64,000 nt of DNA from Bettongia penicillata ogilbyi (lineage: Eukaryota; Chordata; Mammalia; Diprotodontia; Potoroidae), in NCBI GenBank assembly GCA_023548195.1, contig JAJHZJ010000578.1, positions 1-64,000 of the forward strand, read 5' to 3'. Below the pieces are notes generated by a model, which did not search any database, was not told where the DNA came from, and saw nothing but the letters and a program-made list of their open reading frames with translations. This document shows positions 55,167 to 64,000 of the stretch, piece after piece. The position numbers and the translations under genes are program-made. The stretch's first letter is position 1. Every line of letters starts with the position of its first letter.

Positions 55167-55743
55167 ACCAATGTAATATTAATGAGATTAAAGATCTTCC
55201 TTACCCATTAATGGGCCTGCTCATTAAGGGAACCTTGAGTAGGGGAGGCCCACACCATTTTTTAAATTTCTAATGCACAGAGTTCTCAAGGGTTGTGGTG
55301 TCCTCTACCTCTGAAAAAATGTATAAATACTCTGAGGTGAGGTTTTACTTTGGGGCTTACTCATTGGAAGTGTTTGTTTGGCCGGATAAGACTCTAGGCA
55401 GCCCCTAAGGAGCCCCCAGGCTTTGAAAACTCAGATGTTGGTACTTCTCTCTCTGATAACTACATATGTATGGTCAGACATTATCTGGCTTTTGTTCTAT
55501 GGTGTATGTATTGTTTATCAGATAGTTGGAAGCCCTGTCTGTTGGTTGATCTTTGTTCCTCTGTATTTTCTCTGAAGTTGAGGGTACTGATTTTTTGCCC
55601 TGAATGCTGAATGATAAATGTGTTTGATTAAAGTCATTGTTGATGACCCACCCCCAAAGTTAATTTCCTTTTAGAAAAGCAGATCTAAAAACCTGTACAA
55701 CTGGCCATCCTGGATGTGTCAGGGTGCTTACTTTTACAACCAA
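55167..55743 (+). mobile_element. Solo LTR, endogenous retrovirus family X (copy 2)
   Basis: LTR 55172-55738 starts TGTAATATTAATG and ends ACTTTTACA. A perfect 5-bp duplication ACCAA (55167-55171, 55739-55743) flanks it. It has a TATA box (55321-55330) and a TTTGATTAAAG element. It aligns end to end with 18180-18762 at roughly three-quarters identity by eye. No gag, pol or env remains, so recombination between LTRs removed the provirus. A 5-bp duplication fits class III/ERVL-like integrases but does not prove it. Confidence 0.8.
55321..55330 (+). promoter_or_regulatory. LTR TATA box
   Basis: GTATAAATAC followed by TCTGAG, identical with the other LTR at 18351. Confidence 0.6.
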
Positions 55744-56850
55744 AAGATCCAATAAAGCAGGAAGTGGTTATTTTTGTCTTTGATAAAAGACAAAAAAAAC
55801 CCTTACAGACAAATATTAAGTGACCAGATCATCAGTGTTCTAAAATATTAAATTAGAGGTACATCTAGATATCTTCAGGTTACTTTTGCCTATCATTTCT
55901 TAGAAGAATCCAGAGATAGCTTAGCATTTTGTATACAACCAACATTTGCAAGTTTAGTCAGTGTTCATGAGAACTGGGAAAAGCTATCTTCAACTGTGTC
56001 TTCTTATATTAAAAATTATAAACTCCATGATGTGGAAACAAAATATAGTTTACTGAGTTAATGTCTATATAAATCACTTTGAGATCCTTACTTGTGATGC
56101 TGAGAATAAACATTAATTGTAAGGCTGTCTGTAAATTCATTGACCAGATGCTTAGTCTTTAATTATTTTTCCTATTACGAATAGACAACAATCGATACTC
56201 AGCATTGATGAACTAAGAGCATTTTTATGCTCTGAGCATGTAATATAGCCACTATTGTTCCAGAATGAATTGAAGAAATTTCTGTTTTAAAAGCTTATTT
56301 CCAGGTATACTTGGGGGGATTGTTGATAGGAATGCTTACTGTATGGTCTGACTTATTTAAAATTTGAAAAAGGAAACAGAATTCAATCTAATGCTTTTCT
56401 GAAGGCCAACATGAAATGGATTGCAGAAGAGTTAGGAAATATAAACCCAAGGCTAAATTCTACCCTTAACCTACCCAAAGGGGCTTTTTCTTCTTTTTTC
56501 TTTCCCACAGCCAGTGAAGCTGGCTCAGTAGTATATTGAACACAGATTTGTGGATTTAGCCTTTACCAGTCATTAATCAGTGTGCAGCAGCCACAGCAGA
56601 AGGGTTCATCTACTGTACTCTTCATTTTTATGGGGCCCTGAACTGGGGTTCACATCAAAGTAATTCAATAGCTATGATTCCTGCCCCCACTTGAAACTTA
56701 GAATTCTAGATAGAGAAGCATACTCCCCAAATGCCATGTGTTCTGATAGGGGACAGATACCAGATCTATGAATTCCCTGGGATAGGGAGTTCAAGGTAGA
56801 AATGTTCACTTTATTAATGCGGGTCAGCACCTCCTATTTTCTAAGCCACT
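55744..56850. other. No feature recognised
   Basis: AT-rich single-copy DNA with no open frame of note. Confidence 0.45.
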
Positions 56851-56990
56851 GAGAGCTTTAGGCATTGTGTGCCCAGGGTTACATGGCCAATGTGTGTCAG
56901 AAGTGGGATTTGAAACCAGATCCTCCTGGCTCCAAGGATTACCTTGACATCCATTATTCTCTGTTGTCTTACCACTTTAAGAAACATAAA
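56851..56990 (-). repeat. MIR fragment, antisense
   Basis: Contains CAGGGTTACATGGCCAATGTGTGTCAGAAGTGGGATTTGAAACCAGATCC, the antisense MIR B-box end. Confidence 0.65.
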
Positions 56991-57024
56991 GTGAAATAAA
57001 TTGAGTTTATATGACATTTGCTGT

Positions 57025-57140
57025 CTCTGAGACCTTGTTCAAGTCACTCAGCCTTAGTTTTCTCATTTGCAAAATGAAGGGGATTAGATTACCTCAGGGC
57101 TCCTTTCCAACTGTAGACTGATGACCTTACAATCCTGTGA
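57025..57140 (+). repeat. MIR fragment, sense
   Basis: Contains GAGACCTTGTTCAAGTCACTCAGCCTTAGTTTTCTCATTTGCAAAATGAAGGGGATTAGATTACCTCAGGGC. Confidence 0.7.
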
Positions 57141-58194
57141 TGTACATGGAAAGGAGTGAGTGTCCAGAGAGTGGAAGATGAGAGAAAAGGAAATTGAAGT
57201 ACCCCACCCCCCTCAGCCCCAGGTTTCTTGTTTATCACCCCTCTTTCAATTAATTTCTTCCTCATATGGCTGCAGTGGTGATTGTTAGCCAGCAGAAAGG
57301 GCGTTGGCTTTTGTTTGTTTTGATGCTTTTTGACTTAGAGGCTGATCATGTCCTTGGCCAAGGGCAGCCTCCTGATAACAAAGCTGGACTACTCATTTTC
57401 CTATCTTTGAGGATTCATGATACAAGCTCAGTCAGAATTCCAGGGCTGAAGGAAAGATGTGGTTATTATTCCTCCCGTGGAGTTTCTGAATCCCTGGAGC
57501 CTTTTACAGCAGCAATATGCCCTCTCTTTATCCTTCTCTCCCCCAACCCCCAGTCATACACATCCCACCCCCTCTTTTTATCTTGCCTGGAGCAGCAACC
57601 TCATCTAACGCCTCGTCCTCCCTAACCAAAAGGCTCCTTCCCCAACTGGAGAGGTGTACAAAGTGACCCCCTCTCCAACACACACACACTATAAAACATA
57701 CTAATGGCCTTCACTGCTTCATTAAGAGAAATTTTAAGTATAATTCTAGTCAGTCACCAGCCCCTGATAGTGGAAGGAGCAGGGGTGGGGGAGGGAGGAA
57801 GGAGCACAACCCTCCCTTCTCCTCCCTCTTCCCCCCACCCCAGGAACCAGGAGCAACTGTATCCTAGCAACAGTGTCTCTGGATTTGAATGTAATTATAC
57901 CCCGAACGTGATAAATACTCTGAAGGACTCCTTATGTGCAGATCATACTAAACAAGTCTTTGAAAATATCCTCATCAAATATTGATGGAAGGATAGGTAA
58001 AATAATAATAGTAATACTCACTACCTTCTCTACCAGGTGTCCATATTTCATGGGTCACTGGGGAAACAATAGTTTAACAAAGCAGTTGGATCCTATGGAC
58101 AGTCTCAAGTCCAAATCAACGTTAAATAAAGGGAAAAATTAAAGTTAGGGATGGCCCTTTGAGCGTGGTTTTCTTACACTTGTATATAAGGAAG

Positions 58195-58195
<1 letters not shown>
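57141..58195. other. No gene called; GC-richer single-copy segment
   Basis: Richer in G+C than the surroundings, with C-rich runs at 57200-57225, 57530-57620 and 57780-57845. The 119-codon open stretch at 57266-57625 starts in ordinary-looking sequence. It has no recognisable domain, and its C-terminal third is low-complexity proline/serine from C-rich DNA. It could be part of a conserved regulatory segment, but nothing seen supports a protein. Confidence 0.35.
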
Positions 58196-58197
<2 letters not shown>

Positions 58198-58265
<68 letters not shown>

Positions 58266-58322
58266 ATGTGTGTGTGTGTGTGTACATATATATATGTGTA
58301 TATGTGTGTGTGTGTGTGTGTG
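58198..58322. repeat. (TA)n-(TG)n compound microsatellite
   Basis: About 46 bp of pure TA passes into TG repeats interspersed with TATA blocks. Confidence 0.95.
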
Positions 58323-58589
58323 TCACCTTTGAAGAAAGGCTAATTCTTTTAAAATTTCCCATTGGAATAGCAGAAAATGTATTGAATGTAGAGCTCTCTC
58401 CATTATAGCAAGACCTGACCATCTCAGTCCTCTAGTGAAAACCTTTATTCAGAAATGGCTCTCTATTGTCTACTGGATAAAATTTGACTTTGTGACCATT
58501 CAAGGGTTTGCACCAAGATACCTATCCAGCCTTATCTGAAAAATATCAATCCCACCAGCATTAATTAAGCACTTATGTGCAAGACCTGA

Positions 58590-58690
58590 GGCACCATGAA
58601 GTTTAGTGGCTTACTCAAAATCACTTGTGAATTTGAGAGAGAAGCAGGATTCAAACTCAGGTATTCTTGACTCTCAGAGTAACTATGTAC
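58590..58690 (-). repeat. MIR fragment, antisense
   Basis: Contains GAAGTTTAGTGGCTTACTCAAAATCAC and GGATTCAAACTCAGG. Short and old. Confidence 0.5.
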
Positions 58691-59039
58691 CAGTGAATGC
58701 TGTCTTCCAGGACCCCTCAGCATCTTTCAAAATCTTTTGCAGAGCACATGCTGACTTGCATTAGCTTAAGGCAGGGCTGGGAAATGTTCAGCCATAACGT
58801 CACCTATGGTCCTCTAGGTCTTCAAGTGAGACCCTTTGACTGAGTGGCCTGGAGGCTATTAGAATTCTAGATATTCCCAAGGTTTGGTTCTGGCTGCAGG
58901 TTCCCTACCACTTGTTTAAGAGGTTTTCTCACTGGGTGCTCCCTCTATCAATAAAATCACATCAGTTCTTTTTTTAATACAATTACAAACTAAGAAATAA
59001 AGTCTGCCCTCATAGAGTTTATATTCTATTTCTTTCCAT

Positions 59040-59330
59040 ATTTTCCTTTGGCTGTGGTTGTATTCTGCTTTTGTACTTTTACTCACCTTGTTGCCTATGC
59101 TTGCTTTCCTCTCTCTTCCTTCCCCATCTTGCCTTTTGAAACCCTATCCATCCTTTAAAACCCATTCAATGGTCAACTTCTCCATGAAGTCTTCCTCAAT
59201 CTTTTGAGGTGAGTCAGTCATGCTTCCACTTGAACCCACACAGCACTTGGTTAACACCTCCCTTGTTTAGCTTAAAAAATATCATTTGGTATTAAATTTA
59301 CTGAAATATTTGTATCTGTACCTGCTAGGC
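59040..59330 (+). repeat. L2-like relic
   Basis: Landmarks CCCTATCCATCCTTTAAAACCCA, TTCTCCATGAAGTCTTCCTCAATC and CACACAGCACTTGG occur in the L2 order. Confidence 0.5.
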
Positions 59331-59334
59331 AGCT

Positions 59335-59560
59335 TGGGAGGATGAAATAATACTATGTACTTGGTTTCAGAAGAGACTGAGTTTGAATCCTACCTCTGAC
59401 ATTTACTACATGGTTTTGCACATGCAAGATATTTAATCTCTCTGAGCCTCAGTTTTCTCATAGGGTTAATAGAGCTCATAATACCTACTTCATTGGGTTG
59501 TGCTGAGCATCAAATGAATAAATGAATTTTAAAAAGAGCAGGTACTTTCTATGTACTATG
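59335..59560 (+). repeat. MIR/CORE-SINE, sense
   Basis: GACTGAGTTTGAATCCTACCTCTGACATTTACTACATGG, then AATCTCTCTGAGCCTCAGTTTTCTCAT and GTTGTGCTGAGCATCAAATGA. Nearly complete MIR order. Confidence 0.75.
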
Positions 59561-59740
59561 TATTGGAGATACAGATAGAAAAGCAAGGTAATCCATGATT
59601 TCAAGGTGTATACATTCTTCTTTTAAATTAAATTTTATTATATGGTCAGCCAGTAGGATACTCCTCAAATCTACCCTAAAAGACAAGAATGAAGGTATAT
59701 GTTTGACCAGAAAGGGAGAAAGGTCAGTCATATAATGAGG

Positions 59741-59876
59741 TAACATATATATGTGTATATATATATTCATATATGTGTGTATGTATATATACAATATAAT
59801 GCATATATATGTGTGTATGCATGTATGTGTGTATACATATGTATGTATATATATGTATATACATATACACATATGG
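59741..59876. repeat. Degenerate TATATG/TGTGTA microsatellite
   Basis: About 135 bp of TATA, TATG and TGTG units. Several overlapping tyrosine/histidine/isoleucine-rich frames are its translations only. Confidence 0.9.
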
Positions 59877-62189
59877 TATCCAGCACACTAGATGAGCATG
59901 AGCACGTATGAAAGATTTCTGGGAAAACATGTACAAGATGAGAAGGCATGAGTGGGAGTATGATCTGTATCCATAGAAGGGATACCTACATCAACAAAGT
60001 CACAAATCCATAAAAGTAACCAAACAAAAAGAATAATGTAACTGGTTTGATATACCAGGCTACTTAACATTGGCAGATAAAATATATTGGTATCTTAAGA
60101 AATAGTTTTATATCCATGTTAGGATGTCGTTGAAGTGAGTGAAGAGCTATAGAATGATCTCTACTATTTCCTAATAAGAAAGTTTTTAGTAAAAAACAAA
60201 AGGAGCAGGAAAACAGACACAAATAACTCCCGAGATGAAGCTAATCCTGCAGACTTTATTCAAAAACACTATAAGTATGGATTCACTGTCAGAGGTAAAA
60301 GCTGGTAGTCACATGTGCATTGTACTGATAGGGGTCATTGTGGCTATGGAGTAGCAAATTCAGGAAGCTGGTCAAGGTAGTGATGTGCTAGTAAAATGTT
60401 TAACAACCAGCTTTGGTTTTGGAAAGGGGAGTCTTCTCAACACACTTCTAAACTGAATCTTCATTATGATCATTTTCACCATCACTTTCTTAAGTCTAAA
60501 CAATCAACAAAGTGATAGCTCATTTTTTAAGTATAAATGCTCACACTGAAAATTTAATGAGCACCTCCACCTAGCTGGATGAAACTGGCTCCAGCATACT
60601 TCCTGGGAGAAGATGAAGGGAAGAGATTACATGGGCTAGAGAATGGGATCACTTATTCTCTTGGGCCCGGAGCAACTTCAAAGGAGCTAGAATACCAATA
60701 TATATGTATGGGTAATTCATCAATGCACATTTCATCACACATTTCACTCATTTTCAGAGTAATAGCAACTACTTGAGTAATGGACAACTGTCATTGGATA
60801 GGTAGGGAAGAGATAGCAGTCAACATAGATGTTTAACCTTAGCCCTGTGACTGCAAGGTAAATTTAAACTTGATAGTATAAGATGCACTCACCCCCATCC
60901 CCCACTATGTTTAAGTGTCACAGGGATGCTGGAGTGAATGATGTGATTAAACTACATCTGGCAGGTCAGGGAATGAGTCTTCCAGGAGAAGAAATTTAGG
61001 ATCATGCAATTCTTAGATTTATAGGTGGAAAAAAACCTGAGGTCATCAGGCCCAACCCCCTCATTCAAGAGATGAGGTGAAATGAAATGATTTATCCAAG
61101 ATCATACTGATATTAAGCATCAGAGTGAGGATTTGTACCCAAGTCCACATGGAGTTTCAAAAGTAGGAGAAGAACATGGGAGACCAGGGAGAAATGTGCT
61201 GAAGACAACTTACATATATTTCTTCTTGCTGTATCACTAGTACAGAGAGAGAACAGCTGTACCCCTTCTTCTCATATTGACTGGCATCTAATTTGACAGT
61301 CTCTCACATTCTAGAACAAGGGGAAAAATTCCCACTCTACAGTCTTATCAAGCTTCACTTCCCCAATCTTGATCCTAATTTTTGCCTGATCAAATCACAT
61401 CAGAAGAGGGCAGTCCCTCCAGACATCAGTAACTTTGGCCTTCAGTTTGAAACACCACGGAGTTCCTCATTTTCACTTTGGAGATTTCTTCATGGCTTTA
61501 CCACTCTGCTCCACCCCAACATTTTAAAAAGTCTCTTTCTATTATGCCTCTCTAGGGACCAGCAGTGTGTGCATGTACGTGTCTGTGTGTGTGTGTGTTT
61601 ATCCTGCCTGTTTAAAGGAGAGTTCTGTCAGATAGAAGATCTTTAAAGAGTCTTAGAAGAGTTTCAGATAACAGTCAATGTAACCACTGTTCTACAGATG
61701 CTCTTTATGCCTACCACCAATTCCCCAGTTGCAGGGGCGTGTACTAGAAAAAAGATAAAAGCCAGCTCTCATGCTGGGAAGTTCAAATCTTAAAACTGAA
61801 TCTCTTAACTGAGCTGGATTAGGACCCAATTATACCCTGCTAAATCATCTTGCTTAAGGTATTTCTTCCCAGATGTTAATTAGAAAAGAAAGTACTTTGC
61901 TTGACAGCTCATTTTGGGTATAATAATGACACAGGCTTGCTCTGTTTGAAGAAAATCCAAAACACAAAAATCAAAACATCTAGATAAGATAAATTTAAAG
62001 GATCGTTGTTTTATTTACATAGAAATGCCCCTCTTGTTTTCTTTAAATATGAATTTCCCAACTGATGTCTTTTTTGTAATTATCTTTTTCTTTAAAAAAA
62101 GGAATGATCATTAAATACTTAACAGAATAACTAGGTGAAAATGAAACTGTATTACTAACAACCAAAGATGATTACATTGCCTTATTTTT
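59877..62189. other. No gene recognised; short MIR and (TG)n
   Basis: Mostly single-copy, AT-rich DNA. An antisense MIR end lies at about 61025-61150 (AAGAGATGAGGTGAAATG, GATCATACTGATATTAAGCATCAGAG) and a (TG)8 run at 61581-61598. The open stretch at 61293-61646 has no recognisable domain. Confidence 0.45.
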
Positions 62190-62360
62190 AGGCAGCATTT
62201 TATAATTTATAGAGCATTTTCATAAAAATTACCTCTTTTGGTTTCACAATCCTATAAGGTTGACAAAGAAGGTAACATCATCCCCCAAAACTGATTCTCA
62301 GAGGAGCTGTATTTTGTTGAAGATCACACCACTGATAAATGGTGGAGTGGACCATAGTAC
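62190..62360 (-). repeat. MIR-type fragment, antisense
   Basis: ATTTATAGAGCATTTTCATAAAAATTACC, TTCACAATCCTATAAGGTTGAC and GAAGATCACACCACTGATAAATGGTGGAG follow the antisense MIR3-like order. Confidence 0.5.
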
Positions 62361-62454
62361 ACAAGAACCTTGAGTCTTAGTCAAAACCTTCTTTCACTGT
62401 ATCAGTCTGCCTTTCATTGCTCATTGGAAATCAATTAAAAATAACAGTAGTTTA

Positions 62455-62645
62455 CATTTACATGGCTTGTATTTACATAGGATACAAGATGGCTATGAAA
62501 TATTTTTTTTCAATCCTCACAGAAATTCTGTGAAGTTGATGATAGGTGAAAGAAGCATCGTCATCACTTATTTACAGATGTTGAAACCAAAGTTCAGGGA
62601 GGCTGCGTGAGCTGTCCATGGTCAACATAGTAAGAGAGAATTGGA
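62455..62645 (-). repeat. MIR-type fragment, antisense
   Basis: TTTACATAGGATACAAGATGGC, CAATCCTCACAGAAATTCTGTG, TTATTTACAGATGTTGAAACCAAAG, then CATGGTCAACATAGTAAGAGAG. Similar to the preceding fragment, in the same orientation. Confidence 0.5.
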
Positions 62646-62871
62646 GATGATTTTCAAGTACCCTAAACCACAAATAACAATGCTACTACTACTAATAATA
62701 ATAAATCTCCAAAACCATAATACAGTTCAGTGGGAAAATGGAACTCCATTTGCAAATTTAAAAAATATATTTTTATACATACTCATTCAACAATTTATCT
62801 GTTGCTAAAGGGAGGTACCCCTTGTAAAATCTTTGAACATACACAATGACTTGCATTAGAAACTGAGATGG

Positions 62872-63862
62872 AGGAAAGGGTTGAAGATGGCGGAGTGAGA
62901 GCAATGACTCACCTAATGTCTCAGACAAACTCCTTCAGGTACCTCTGAAAGGAGAATCTGACCAAATTTTGGAGGTGCGGAATCCAGTGGGAGACAGACG
63001 ATGACGGATTCGGAGCTCAGGTTGGACTGGAAGGTCCACGGGAAGGAATGGTTCCGTGGGGGTGAGCCCACAGCTCACAGCACAGCGTGACCAGCGCAGT
63101 GGGGCAGAAGACACCCGAGAAACCTGAGCGATGGGTGGAACCAGAGGAGCAGCACCAAGGGCAGGAGACAAGCCGAACCGAGTCAGTGAGAGCCACCGAG
63201 CACGAGATATCAGCACAGCAGCTCCTGAGACCTTCAGCCCAAAGATCAAACTTTGGTAAGTCACCTGCTTGAACTTCTGGGATCCAGGATGTCAGAGTGA
63301 TCAGTAAATGCTCTCTCCTCCCCCCATGATGACCATGAAAGAACCATAAACTATTTCACCAAAAAAATCCCACATCAGTAGAAACAGCAGAAGGAGACCA
63401 ATAGTCTCGTAACACCTGAGGGGAGGAAAATAGCTAAGGGAGATTCCTCCTATGGTGGCAGAGGCAAACCGGAAGGACAGAGGACCCAGGGCAGAGAAAA
63501 TTCGCCCTAGGAACCAGGCAAGCCTCATTGCCAGGAGAGGAGCCCCAGGAGGGGTGGGAACATGCATTAGCAGCTAGGCATGCCTCAGCTGTCCAGGGGA
63601 ATTAGAAAGACAATAGGGCAGCTGGGATTACCAGCCCCTGAGCTTGCCTTTGCCTCAGTTCAGCTGAGGAGATCTCCTGTGACCAGACCACTTCTTCCCC
63701 ACACTTAACAAGCTAAACCCAGGGTTGATCAGGGAAACAACAAACAAAAACCTGCTTTTAGCTTTTTCACACATCAGCTCACCAAAAAGTTCTCTAGTTT
63801 TGGACTGAAAGAACCAGAAGCCACAACACTCAATCAACATCATGAACAAGAAAGGCAGAGGA
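62872..63862 (+). mobile_element. 5' UTR of a second L1 lineage, with ORF1 start
   Basis: It begins with AGGGTTGAAGATGGCGGAGTG (a YY1-type GAAGATGGCGG at 62883-62893) and runs ~960 bp as a GC-rich, CpG-containing leader unlike the HAL1 leaders. It reaches ATGAACAAGAAAGGCAGAGG at 63842, a plausible L1 ORF1 start (MNKKGRG). The HAL1 that follows interrupts it after about seven codons. The opposing open frames over this leader are not genes. Confidence 0.6.
63842..63862 (+). pseudogene. L1 ORF1 start, cut by HAL1 insertion
   Basis: ATG plus about six basic codons, in the position where a marsupial L1 would start ORF1. The HAL1 5' end follows at once, so the frame is destroyed here. The remainder would lie beyond the window. 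Confidence 0.45.
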
Positions 63863-64000
63863 GGGGTGGAGCCAAGATGGTGGAGTAGAAAGACTCACAT
63901 ATGCTAGCTCCGAACCCACATCCCATGTATTTCCTGCAAGAAGAATTCTGCACAAATTCTGGATCACTGCAAGGCACGCAGAAACATAGTGGAAATGATT
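63863..64000 (+). mobile_element. HAL1 5' end, cut by window edge
   Basis: GGGGTGGAGCCAAGATGGTGG, GAAAGACTCAC, ATGCTAGCTCCGAACCCACA and CTGGATCACTGCAAGG match the first 138 bp of the other copies. CAAGATGGTGG has one change from the YY1-like word. The rest lies to the right. Confidence 0.9.

Noticed and set aside
57266..57625. A 119-codon open stretch as a possible gene or exon
   Set aside because: No recognisable domain, low-complexity C-terminal part from C-rich DNA, no clear splice or promoter context.
1..64000. CRISPR arrays, bacterial-type operons, tRNA or rRNA genes
   Set aside because: No spaced identical direct repeats, no Shine-Dalgarno/operon layout, and no cloverleaf outside SINE heads. 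The composition and repeats are mammalian.

Overview
The window is vertebrate nuclear DNA and almost certainly marsupial, most likely an opossum-type genome. It has no host gene that I can support. What it does have is short interspersed elements of the marsupial tRNA-derived CORE-SINE/Mar1 type, MIR, L2 and CR1/L3 relics, two solo LTRs of one endogenous retrovirus family, long microsatellites, and above all a dense nest of LINE-1 relatives. The species call rests on repeat types recognised by eye, not on a search.

The dominant residents are ten copies, complete or partial, of one family that I read as HAL1 (half-L1). Each copy has a GC-rich 5' UTR of about 0.7-0.9 kb that begins with a CAAGATGGCGG (YY1-like) motif. 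This is followed by a 366-codon L1-type ORF1, a roughly 1 kb 3' UTR with a CA repeat and a G-run tract, and a poly(A) tail. There is no ORF2. The copy at 37328-40311 has an uninterrupted ORF1. The others are at 1-1624, 4241-5889, 13225-16145, 25669-28524, 29871-31467, 33493-36365, 41265-42111, 45317-48280 and 63863-64000 (cut by the window end).

Layout: 1-12.6 kb holds two HAL1 copies, a 400-bp polypurine tract and old L2/MIR/L1 relics. 12.6-20.1 kb is a decayed L1 interrupted by a rearranged HAL1, a solo LTR and a SINE. 20.1-25.7 kb is mostly non-repetitive. 25.7-48.8 kb is a nested pile of old L1 pieces carrying seven HAL1 insertions, most with recognisable target-site duplications. 48.8-62.9 kb is sparse: SINE, L1, CR1/L3, L2, a second solo LTR and microsatellites. 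62.9-64 kb is the 5' UTR of another L1 lineage with a HAL1 inserted just after its probable ORF1 start.

Points that stand out: (1) the HAL1 at 33493-36365 shows dense one-directional A-to-G change over about 1.5 kb. ORF1 lysines fall from 45 in the intact copy to 15, yet the frame stays nearly open, as expected if its RNA was adenosine-deaminated before integration. (2) The HAL1 at 29871-31467 has lost about 1.35 kb of ORF1/3' UTR and carries a short TTAGGG array exactly at the break. (3) Two HAL1 copies are interrupted by an opposite-strand HAL1 at the identical ORF1 nucleotide. (4) The 5' UTR contains a roughly 75-bp unit present one, two or three times in different copies. (5) The intact copy and a near-identical inverted copy lie 5 kb apart, a configuration able to form long double-stranded RNA.

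Without ORF2 these elements cannot make reverse transcriptase or endonuclease, so mobility must depend on an autonomous L1 elsewhere. Every L1 ORF2 piece in this window is decayed.
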